Below, piece after piece: positions 11,901-23,900 of a DNA stretch of 64,000 nt. The notes beneath the pieces are model-generated. The model did no database searches. It saw only the letters and a list, made by a program, of their open reading frames with translations, and had not been told where the DNA came from. Every line of letters starts with the position of its first letter. Within the stretch, counting starts at the first letter, position 1. The DNA comes from Diadema setosum (Eukaryota; Echinodermata; Echinoidea; Diadematoida; Diadematidae). Position numbers and translations under genes: made by a program. The stretch spans positions 19,046,844 to 19,110,843 of the forward strand of contig CM067075.1 in NCBI GenBank assembly GCA_033980235.1, written 5' to 3'.

Positions 11901-14900
11901 GGGTAGCCATTTTTGTGATTTGTTGAGGTTACAGTGGCTCTGATGTAGTTGTGTCAGATATTTTTATGCCTCCGCCACGAAGTGGTGCCAGAGGCATTAT
12001 TTTTTCGGGTTGTCCGTCCGTCCTTCCATCCATCCTTCCGTCCATCCGTAATGAATTTTGTGGACAGCGTAACTAAAAAAACTTTTGAGGTATCCTAATG
12101 AAACTTGGCAGGTATGTGTATTAGGGGGTGAAGTTGTGCCTATCAACTTTTGGGTGCACATGCTCAAGGTCAAAGGTCAAAAGGTCAAGGTCAAATGCTT
12201 AAAATTTCTCTATTTCCCCCATATCTATGCAATGCCTGAAGATATTTTCTTGAAACTTAGTGTATACATGTATTACCCAATTAAGATTCTCTGGTGTTTT
12301 TGGGTTTGGGTCATGAGGTCAAGTAAAAATGTTGAAATTTCACTTTTTTCTCTGTATCTTGGAAATTGTTCAGGGTATCTTCATGGAACATAGTATATAT
12401 GCATGTACTGACTCGCAGTGATTATCTAGGGAAATTGGGATTCATGGGGTCAAAGGTCAAGGGCAACACTTCAAAATTTTACTATTTCCCTCATATTTAT
12501 GCAATGCCAGCAGGATTATTATTTTTTTTTTTTGACTTGGTGTATACATGTACACCGTATAACCCAATAGAGATTCTCTTGGAAGTTTTTGTTGTTTTTT
12601 TTGTTTTGCCAAAAAGGTCAAAGGTCAAAAGGTCAAAGATCAAGTGAAAGTACTGAACTTACTTCTTCCTCCATATCTTGGAAGTGGCTCAAATTATCTT
12701 GAAACTTAGTACATATTTATGCATGTTCTACCTGACAGTGATTCTCTTATGAATTTAAGGGTCAAAGGCCAAAAAAAAACAAATGGTAACAATTTACTAT
12801 TCAATACAGAAATTGCACTTTTTCTCCGTACCTTGAAAATTACTCAATGCATAAGCTTATGCAAGGGTCAAAGTCAGATGAAAGTCCTTAAATCCCCAAA
12901 TATATGCTCTAGCTCATATTTATCCAATTAAACCAAGGTCAATGAAGGTGAACATTCAACACATTTGTGACAAACGTGTCATTTTAATATTTTGCCAATT
13001 TTGTGAAAATGTAGTCACACATTGTCCACATGTACTATGGGCCTTATTAATAGAATCATGCATTATGGTGGAGGCATACCAGTCGCCATTGCGACATTTC
13101 TAGTTTCTAGACTTGTTTTCTGACAAATCTTTATATTCAATCAGCAGTTGCTGACTTACAGGAGTAGTGTAAAACATATAAAATATCAGGTCTAATACTA
13201 GATGTCTTTTAGAGTTTGAAATGTTTGTTTGTTACATTGCTTTTCTCTCTCTCTCTCTCTGTCCTACAGGAATTTTGTCTGCTAGCCCTGGTAGCCATGT
13301 TGTCAGATTTCTTTCTTCAAATGATGTTCTTTGTGTCCATCTTAGCTCTGGACTTCAGAAGACTTGAGGTACTCTCGACATTCTTTTACCTGTCATTCTT
13401 ATGTCAACTAGCGATCAGGAAATGTTATAGGACAAAAGTCTGTGAGAAGATTTGTAATCTTAATTTGAAATGATGAGTTTTGGAAATGGCCAGTTGGCTC
13501 TGGGCATAAGAAATTTGTTACAAGTATTGTTTGATTTATGAAGAATAATATTACAATGTGTTTTTTTTTTATGTCATTGATTATTTTTCAGTTCCTACCA
13601 ATGTCATTGTCTGCCCCCACAGTGTTATATCAAATTAATAGGAAACATAATTGTGATATTATAGAGAAAGGAGTCCTAACCCTGTGGGGGTTAATGATCC
13701 ATGATATATGCGTAATAACGTTAATCTGAGTTGTGAATTGTCTTTAATTTGTCTCCCTCTACAAATAGAATATGTAAGATTGCAACTGCTGATCTGTACT
13801 TTAACAAACATGTCAGAAATAAAAAGGAACCACATGACTTGAGCCTGTCAACTACTGCTTTCCAGGCAGGGACACTACCACCAGACTATCCCTGGTTGCT
13901 TAATATTGCTTGATATTCCCATGCTTCCGACATCAATCTGTTTTCGCTAAAGAAGAATTTAATTACTCTTTATCTATGTGTCACAATACTTATTCAGATC
14001 AGGGATTGTTCGTGCATATTTCTGTCAGAAAGGACAGGTACCTAGCAATATGAAATGGTAAAAAAATGAAAACAAAAGTGTGTGACGAATCATTCAAGTA
14101 AGCATTATGTATTCATTACCAGTTGTATGTTTTCTTAGCTTTTTTTTTTCTGTTCATATCTTGCTTTTTGATATCAATCTTATGGTAAAGGTCAAAGTTG
14201 ATGACATACTCTGATTATCCGATGCAATTCCTTCACATCAACATCCATTTATTCCACCTCAGATCTCAGACCTCTACAAGTCGGGCATGATGAAGACTCT
14301 ACAGGGCTCCTCAGAGAGCACTCCAGTCCCACGCTCTGCCCATCGTTCTTTCCTCTCCCCATTCTGGGGCCAGCCCCTCAAGGACCCCACCCCTGGGCCT
14401 ACCATCCCCCGCAGGCTCAAAGTCTTCAACTTCTTTGCCAGTGTCAGAATTATTCAGAAAATTATCAAGGTACAAGACAAAGTGAGGGTTTTTCAAATTT
14501 ATGAAATTCTTCCGTCGAGATGTTTTCATTGCAACTGATTGACAAATTGCCCTACATCGACGTAAATAAGCACTGAATTGATCAGTGTTTTAGTAGTAGC
14601 CATGATTTAAAAAAAATCATGGACGTACATACTCGAGCAGGATTCGAACCTACAACCTCCTGATCACCGGACAGGCGTCATCTCCACTAGACCACCGAGC
14701 TTTCGCCCGACAGCAAGTGTTGGTTCTAATCCTTATAGCATGCAGCGGGTACTGCTTTGTTATTCAAATTTATGAAATTCTTCCGTCGAGATGTTTTCAT
14801 TGCAACTGATTGACAAATTGCCCTACATCGACGTAAATAAGCACTGAATTGATCAGTGTTTTAGTAGTAGCCATGATTTAAAAAAATCATGGGCGAAAGC

Positions 14901-17900
14901 TCGGTGGTCTAGTGGAGATGACGCCTGTCCGGTGATCAGGAGGTCGTAGGTTCGAATCCTGCTCGAGTATGTACGCCCATGATTTTTTTAAATCATGGCT
15001 ACTACTAAAACGCTGATCAATTCAGTGCTTATTTACGTCGATGTTGGGCAATTTGTCAATCAGTTGCATTGAAAACATCTCGACGGAAGAATTTCATAAA
15101 TTTGAATAACAAAGCAGTACCCGCTGCATGCTATAAGGATTAGAACCAACACTTGCTGTCGGGCGAAAGCTCGGTGGTCTAGTGGAGATGACGCCTGTCC
15201 GGTGATCAGGAGGTCGTAGGTTCGAATCCTGCTCGAGTATGTACGCCCATGATTTTTTTAAATCATGGCTACTACTAAAACACTGATCAATTCAGTGCTT
15301 ATTTACGTCGATGTAGGGCAATTTGTCAATCAGTTGCAATGAAAACATCTCGACGGAAGAATTTCATAAATTTGAATAACAAAGCAGTACCCGCTGCATG
15401 CTATAAGGATTAGAACCAACACTTGCTGTCGGGCGAAAGCTCGGTGGTCTAGTGGAGATGACGCCTGTCCGGTGATCAGGAGGTCGTAGGTTCGAATCCT
15501 GCTCGAGTATGTACGCCCATGATTTTTTTAAATCATGGCTACTACTAAAACACTGATCAATTCGGTGCTTATTTACGTCAATGTAGGGCAATTTGTCAAT
15601 CAGTTGCAATGAAAACATCTCGACGGAAGAATTTCATAAATTTGAATAACAAAGCAGTACCCGCTGCATGCTATAAGGATTAGCCAACACTTGCTGTCGG
15701 GCGAAAGCTCGGTGGTCTAGTGGAGATGACGCCTGTCCGGTGATCAGGAGGTCGTAGGTTCGAATCCTGCTCGAGTATGTACGCCCATGATTTTTTTAAA
15801 TCATGGCTACAACTAAAACACTGATCAATTCAGTGCTTATTTACGTCGATGTAGGGCAATTTGTCAATCAGTTGCAATGAAAACATCTCGACGGAAGAAT
15901 TTCATAAATTTGAATAACAAAGCAGTACCCGCTGCATGCTATAAGGATTAGAACCAACACTTGCTGTCGGGCGAAAGCTCGGTGGTCTAGTGGAGATGAC
16001 GCCTGTCCGGTGATCAGGAGGTCGTAGGTTCGAATCCTGCTCGAGTATGTACGCCCATGATTTTTTTAAATCATGGCTACTACTAAAACACTGATCAATT
16101 CTGTGCTTATTTACGTCGATGTAGGGCAATTTGTCAATCAGTTGCAAAGTGAGGGTTTTGTGGTCAAGTGAAAGTTTATAAGACCTTGAGGGAATGACAT
16201 TTTAGTAATAGCACACCATGCATTCTTCCTGGCATGCAAGGACTTGTCTTATAACAGTCACAGAAGATTGCTTGTCCTATTTATACAGTTACATATGCAT
16301 GTCAGCACATCTTTGTTTTGGTTTTTGTTTTGTTTTTGTTCTGTGCTGTTTGGGTTAAGTAGTGCCACGCTGTTATTTTGTTGTTTTTCAATGCCTCTAT
16401 AGAGTTTAAAATGCAATTTCGAAAGCCAATTATGGATGCTTGAGACAACCTTGCTATTTGCCAGTATTCATTTAATGAATTATGCCACTACTGGCTACCA
16501 GCAGTGTTAACGAACCTCTCTGGTTTGTTTGTCAGGTTTGACTTTAATTCTTGTAAAGTATTACAAAGTTATAGATGTAGTACATGTATTTCATGTATTT
16601 GTTGTTTTGTTTTTTTCTTCAATCTCATTTGCAGTTCACTCTGGCTCTTTGGATTGTGGTGACATGTCTCTTCATCTACAAGGCTGGCATTATCAACTTC
16701 TTTCTTGTCAGCAACAGCTACGGCAGTCCTCTTGAACCCTCTGCTTCCCCCAATACGGTCGACTCCAATCCCACCGACCCCAAACTGCCCCCCTTGCCCG
16801 CCAATCTCCTTCCAATCCTTAGCCCTGGCAGTGCCTCCAAACCGACACAAAGTGGGAGGAGTGGCCCTTCCTCATCAGAACTTCACATCAAGGCTGATCC
16901 AGGAAGTGAAAAAGGCACACGGGGTGACACTACAGAGAGTGCTTCCGGGTTACAACCCTGCCATGGGAGTGACTGCAGTGACAAACTGTCTTTGTGGCTG
17001 CATCAGAGAGGAATGTGGAAGCTCTCAGCCTGGCATTGGCCAGCTCTCTTCAACAAATACAACATCAGCTTGGCTGACAGGTGAAAACTAGCTTCCTTCT
17101 TCTCCCTTCTTGGGTATATACCGTCAAGATACAGAATGTCAACACTCATTGTGTTGAAGAGTACCATGACAAAAGCAAGGACAATTTTTGTAAAGGTTTA
17201 TTACATCTGTGTCCTTTAAAGATAATAAAAAGTTTTGGTACCTCAAAAGTGTCCTTGAATTTCCTTGTCTTAGTTTGTGTTTCAGGTTAAAGTACATTTC
17301 ATATAACTAACACTGTGAGACTTACTCGCCCCAAAGTGCTCTCATGTCTTAGCCTCATGCAATTAACTGCAATCAGCAGCCCCATACGCATAGCGACCAG
17401 CAGTCCCATACGCATAGCGTAATCGGGCTTCGCATTGTAGCATTCAGGATCATGACAGATTTAGTATCGCAGGGTAAATGTCAACTTAAAATCCCATAAA
17501 TTCTTCAATTTGAAGACTTACCAATTAACTTGAAGTATTGAAAACAGGCTTCGGGCAACGTTTGGTTCTGCCTATAGTCCCTTTCTGTTCGAATTGATGA
17601 CTGAATGTGACTCGGTCGACAGGACCTTAGGAGAGCTACATACAGTACACAGCCAGTGCATGCGAACACATCACATGCACACAAATTTCAAATCCATGAA
17701 CGGATAAGATGTTTGTGTGCGCATGCGCTGGCCATGGTATCCAGTAGCTCTCCCAAGGTCCTCTCGACCGAGTCACATTCAGTCATCAATTCGAACAGAA
17801 AGGGACTATTGGCAGAACCAAACGTTGTTCGAAGCCTGTTTTCAATACTTCAACTTAATTGGTAAGTCTTCAAATCGAAGAAATTTTTGGATTTTAAGTT

Positions 17901-20900
17901 GACATTTATCCGCGATACTAATTCTGTCATGGTCCTGAATGCTACAATGCGAAGCCCCATTACGCTATGCGTATGGGGCTGCTGGTCGCAGTTAGCTATG
18001 CGTACAATGGGCTGCACGCTGCTGGTCGCAGTCAGTGGTTTCGTACAATATTTATCGACGCTGGACAGCGTCGGCTCTGGTACGAAACCATTATTGCATG
18101 ATTACTAAGACATGAGAGCACTTTGGGGCGAGTAATTCTCACAGACAACGTACTCTAACCTGAAACACAAACCAAGACAAGGAAATTCAGGGAAGCTTTT
18201 GAGGTACCAAAACTTTTTATTATCTTTAAGCTAGAAATCAGTGTGATGTGACTAGTTTATGAAGGGATGCCAGAACTGTAGTATGGAGAAGGAAAGTATT
18301 CCACAAGGAAGTCATGGCTATTTTATCCATCATTACTGAAGATCGTAATAGATCTTTGTAATCATAGTGTTCTTCATATGCATCTACAGTGTTATGAATC
18401 CAGTGTGTAAAACTCTACGTATCAAGTGCAGAGGCGGGGAAGAGGAAGGTGGGGGTTGTGAACTGGAAGTAGGTAAAGGAAATGTTTATTTTAAACCATG
18501 AAATTCCAAATACCATGCTTCATTTTAAAGGTGATTGTTAGAGCCATCATTGGTAGCTGGCATATAAGTCATGAATAGGGGCTGAGAACTAGTATTCTGA
18601 GATAAATTTCAGAAAGCTTGAAACTACGGCAATTCAATTATGTGTAGTCTTGTGTCTAGTCCACTTGAAGAGGAACCCTTCTTCACACTAAATCTCACTG
18701 TGTCTTTCCAGATGTAAGTAATGTTATAATGGATCCAAAAACGATGGAATGTAAATCAATGCAATGCTTCTCAGGTATGTGAGTATCCTGCCACCAATCA
18801 AGCTGAACATCAACATTGGTCCAGAAAAGGCCCTGGCCCTGAGAAAGGACCATGAGACACGACGGTTTGGTCCTACACCAGGCTTCTCCCCCGTCATTGG
18901 CAACTACCAGAGTCTCTATGAAGAAGACAGGTAGACATTGCTTGTAGTTTAAGACCTTCCTGTAAGGGTTTATGTTTCAAAATGTGCTGAGTTTGTGTTT
19001 AGTGCATTGTGATCCAAACTCAATATATGTGTACACATACTGATTGATAAGCTCTGATCAAGTAATTCTTTCTTATACCTTGAAAGAACTTTAGCTATTC
19101 ACTAGTACTCCAAAGTTTGTAAAGCTACCCCTCTATCCAAATGATCAAGAAGGCAGGCCATAAAGACCATATTGAGCCTTGTTAAGCAAGTACAGTGCAC
19201 TCTCGTTATAACGAACACGGTTATAACAAAATTTTGGTCTCAACAAAGTAAATATTCAGGCCGCAGACTTATCCACTGTTATGTTTTTTATTGTTTATGT
19301 GTTCGGTTATAACAAAATTTCGTTATAACAAAAGAAAACTTTTGGTCCCAAGGACTTCGTTATAATAATAGTCCATTGTGTTGTCATCTCTCTGGATGCT
19401 ATGAGAACACTCACCCCGACTTTTCATAGACATTTGGAGTTATGGGTTAGTCCTGTATACAGTCTAAGTATTCAATTACACTGTGTGTTGATAAGCATGG
19501 TGTATCATCATTACTTGTACCTTTTCAAGAAGATGAGGCTTCATTCTTCTTAACCAAAGTCCATACTTGATGAATTTGAAAGCCAGAAATAGATAATTCA
19601 TAGAGAGACATTTTACAGTCAACGAGATGAACGATGGATGTTTGGTTTATCAGACAGCTGCACATAGATCACCTTACTAGACGCATTAAAATGGAAGTGA
19701 GTGATGTTGGATATAGTTGCTTACTTGGTGTTCATGTTCTCCCAAATTCCAGTGCTCCTTCTTGCGATGCAAATTGAATAAGAGCAGCCTCCTCACACTA
19801 TGTTATGTTTCATTAAAGATGTGAAGTGAGAGTATGGATTACTGCCATTATAGGTATACAGTGTGTAAGTACAGGACTGTTTTTGTATTCTAGGGCTCTG
19901 TATGCCTGGAATAAAAAAGAAACGGGAAGTATACAAGAAGTGTTAGCACATACAGTTGCCTGTTAAAAACAGTAAAAGAAATAACATAAGTTTTTTCACC
20001 ATATGATGTGATCTAATCATGCCTCTTAACTGACATTATACTTCCAACATGGCTGCTAATAGGTGGGACTACTATGTGACCATGATGCTTGGTATCATCA
20101 GTGGAGCTTCATCTGTTATCCTCGTGATGCTGCTGTGTAAATGTGCCACTCTGGTGAGGAGCCGCCAAGCTCGTTATAAACCTGGCCGTCGTGTTGACAT
20201 CATCAAACGGGTCCAGGGACCATGTGAGGCCGTCCCACTTCACCTCACTGGCCATGAGCAGGTAGGATGTGACCTGCCTTTCTTTTTCTCTTTTTTATTT
20301 CCTCACATGATAACCTACCATTTTCTTTGTACTGGTATTGCCATTTACCTCTATGAAATAGGAGCCGAGGAAAGAGCAGAAACAACAATGATTTGGGAAT
20401 TAGATATCGAAATGCATAAGTATTTCAGTGATGGGGATGATGGAGAATAATATTACTAAGCACCCAAGTGCCATGAGTTCACTTGTACTGAATTAATGTT
20501 GAGCAGTGAGAAGTAGGAACAATTCTTCCATATATGTTTGTGAAGTCAGGATATCATTGCCTCAAGATGAAAGAATTTAATTTCTGTAAATTGATATTTC
20601 ATGATACCTTGTGTGAGGCCTTGTGTTGCACTGAATTCAGAATTCATAAATTTAACTCGTAAGATAGGTGTGTAATCATGTATGTTGGCATTCAGTTTTG
20701 TTCAATACTCACATACAAGTGCTCACGAAAATGCTGAATTGAAAGTTCCTGAATGACGGCACAGGCTGTCTCACAAATATTCAGTCTAATTCCTTATTTA
20801 AGATCCTCTTTGTGAGACTTATGAAATCTCTTGTATTTGTTACACCAGGAATTATACCTTAAATTTGTATATTTTTGTGACACACCTGGTGATGCAAATG

Positions 20901-23900
20901 TTTGCTGTAACGTTAATAGAAACAGAGGCTGAACCCACAAAAAGATTGAAATGACTCTGTGTACCTCAGTAGGAATGTACAGGGTTACTGAAAGCATTCT
21001 GCTCATTTATGTAATTGATATTTTGTTAACTGAATGCATGATTCTTACCAGGAGGTGGAGAGCTTTGTGGCCAATGGACGTTGGATAGTGAGTGCTTGTA
21101 TCCAAGGTGACATTCGTGTGTGGCATTCTCTGGAGGGAAGGTGCGAACATGTCATCCAAAGGTCAAGGTACATTACCAAGCCATTATTCACTTTTATATA
21201 GTCACTGCAGGCCTCGAAATAGGATTTTGGAGGGGCAAGGCCATTTAGAAAACGGCACTTTTTCCAAGAGGCCAGGGCACTTAGGTCAGTCAGAGGGGCA
21301 CCAAGGCCACATTGGAAAGGGCATGTTTGGTGTTTATACGTGATGTGAATGCCCGCGCCCCATAGAGCTGTATGCTATCGACCGTGCTGCTACACTCCAG
21401 CAGCGCACGCACGCAATAAGATATCTCCGCAGCAGACGACGTTAGGCAGTAGGCCATACGCAATACAATGTAGGTTCTGTAATACAGTACATTCTCAATG
21501 CGTACGCCGCGCTCGCTTTGGAGCACTTCCAGCGCCATTTTGCTTTGAGCATGCGGGCATGAATGCAGAGCAAGAGAGATGGCAATGCTCGCAGCCGTCA
21601 CAACGTCCCACAGGCCTGGCATTTTTTAGCATGGTTTGCGACCGCTTGCTCCGGCCCGCTGCTGCCTAGCTAGTAACTCTATGGCCGCTGCGCTGCGGAG
21701 GCAGTCGGGACGGTAAAAGCCGGTCGGGCGTACATGTACGTAGACTTCTACACGTCGTCTCGTATCTCGGAAAGATACTTTGAGTTTGAATCAGATATAT
21801 TGGGACGCGAGTGAACTGAAGGTATGACATTTGAGATCAGGAAAGTTGTTCAAGCTTATTAAAGTGTAGACTTTGAGAAAGGGCATATTATACGTCATAA
21901 ATAATAACTTTCATTCTAAAAGGGCACCACAGCAACAAGAAAAAGGGCACATTTTTTTTTTGGCCGTAACTTGATCAAGGAAAAAAAGGCATTGCGGCCA
22001 ATGAGAGGGGCACCGACGGCCATGGCCGTCGGTGGCCGTCGGTTAATTCGAGGCCTGTCACTGCATGGAGACACTTTAGCAGTTACTCTTCAAAAACTCT
22101 CTTTTTACTGGTCATATTGAAGTCTATTGACATGTCAAGATGTGTGTTATTATTATTATTTTTTTTTTTTGTCTGCTGCCTTTCCATTTTTTTTTTTTTT
22201 GGGGGGGGGGGGAGGGGGACTTTTGACATCTGCTTCTTATCATTAATATGTTGATTATCATTATCATTACTTTCATCATCATCACTGTCATATCCATTGT
22301 TATTGGTTTTGGATGATGTCATTGTCAAGATCACATTTTTGTTTGTGAAAGTTTAATGTGGTTCAATTAAAAGGAAAATAAGAAGTTAAGATTTGAACAA
22401 AACCTTGCAAATTAATTATGTGGCATTGCAATGCAAATAAAAGTTTCATATGCTGGTGTACCATTTACATTCTTTCTGCTGTTGGTTTTTGTGTGTGTGT
22501 TACTTTATGAAGAAGTAATGCAATAAAAAAGCTGGTCAACACAGCTCTGCTGTGAGTCTTTATGAGGGAAATGACATTTGTCATATGTACCAAGACTTTT
22601 AACATTTCTACTTGTTCTGTGTGTGTGTGTGTTTGTGGCAGACACCGTAGGCAAAGAGTGCGTAGGAGCAGCCAGGGTCCACCCATCTCTCCAACACAGC
22701 CTCTCTCAAGTCCCAGCACCATCCCAGCCAGCCCTTTCAGCCCGCTGGAGCCAGATTGTCGGGCCTCGTCACACCCACCCGGCCTCCCGAGACCAGGCAG
22801 CTCTTCAGACGTGGCGGGTCGATACCACCCTGATGGGACCATTCCTCACACTGGAAGTTTTGCTGACATGTACACGCCATCCCACATTGAGGGGCAGAGT
22901 GGGACCGAAGACCAGGGATACTTTTCAACCAGGCCCCCCTCACAGTCATCAAGCTGGAGCTCTGGAGCTGCAAGTGTTAATGATGAACTTAAACAGCCTC
23001 TATTTAATAAACAGAGGACTCAGAGTAGACTCTCAGGAGATTTCTCTCCATTGGAGAAGGAGGAGTATATGATGGGAGGAGAAGGACTGTATGCCCCCCT
23101 GGGTATGGATGGGGGTGGAGACGGGGCTAGGGATGGGGTTGGAGACAGGGCAAGGGATGGGGAGGAGGTTGCCCCAACCGTATGGTGCCTGGCTTGTCAA
23201 GAAGACGTAATTGCAGCTGGCTGCAGTGATGGAAGTGTGGAGGTAAGCATAATAAGTCATCTCTCCTCTCCTTGATGAAGCTCTCTTACTGAGTCCATCT
23301 TACTCTTTCTGTAATCTGAACATTATCTTGAAGAAAAAAAAAGAAGTGCAATAATGATGAAAGAAGCAGTAAAATATGCTGTTTGCTGTTAAAACAAAAT
23401 TTTCCTTTTCAGAGTGGAAAAGAATCTCTTGAGCAAGAGACAAGATATCTATGTGGACTCAAAGGGAAGAATGCTAGAGGAACAGTTGAAGATTGAAAGC
23501 CAGTACTAGCACTGTTATTGCTGTTTCATGAGGCAAAATATGAACATATCCATAGCTGCAGAGTCAAGTATAAGGAATGTTTGTGCTGTCATTTATGCTT
23601 CCTGCCTATGTGTGTTTAAGCGTTGACTATTTGCTGTGCTATATGTTTCAATGCAGCTATGGAGTTGTGAGAATGGGCAGCCCATTGCCATGTCTCCCAG
23701 CAGCAAGGAGCAGACTCGGGCTGGAGTGACAGGGATCTGCTTTGCGAGGAACCTCCTCTTGATTGCCAGATTAGATGGCAACATTGACTTTATGCAGATT
23801 GCAGGCTTTCAGGGCCTGGGAGGTAGGTTGTTACCAGATTTTAATATCCTGTGGATTGCAGGTTATCCAGGTCCTGGAAGCTAGGTTGTCAATTATCTTG

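Larger units (their letters stand above)
14493..16145. mobile_element. tandem array of 270-bp tRNA-Thr-like cassettes, flanked by 15-bp direct repeats
   Basis: CAAAGTGAGGGTTTT occurs at 14478-14492 and again at 16145-16159, exactly bounding the block. Inside are one inverted and five direct copies of a 72-base tRNA-like sequence; the direct copies are spaced 270, 270, 268 and 270 bases. Each unit also has a CATGATTTTTTTAAATCATG palindrome and the unique stretch cgatgtagggcaatttgtca to gaaaacatctcgacggaag. The left end begins tcaaatttatgaaattcttc. No poly-A tail and no open reading frame beyond chance. Confidence 0.9.

Noticed and set aside
12085..12931. Open frames rich in [12 protein letters not shown] sequence
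   Set aside because: They are translations of the AAGGTCAAAGGTCA repeats of the ATGCCTCCGCC family.
14898..16047. Five functional tRNA-Thr genes
   Set aside because: Acceptor, D and anticodon stems have mismatches and position 33 is C instead of T; the copies occur in a mobile array. Called tRNA-like instead.
15364..16147. Minus-strand open frames with [19 protein letters not shown] in the array
   Set aside because: They run through the tRNA-like cassette and recur with it; SNLRP-type peptides are a known artefact of translating tRNA-derived repeats.
22578..23072. Alternative long frame overlapping the large SCAP exon
   Set aside because: A shadow of the real frame, which joins neighbouring WD40 exons and matches SCAP.
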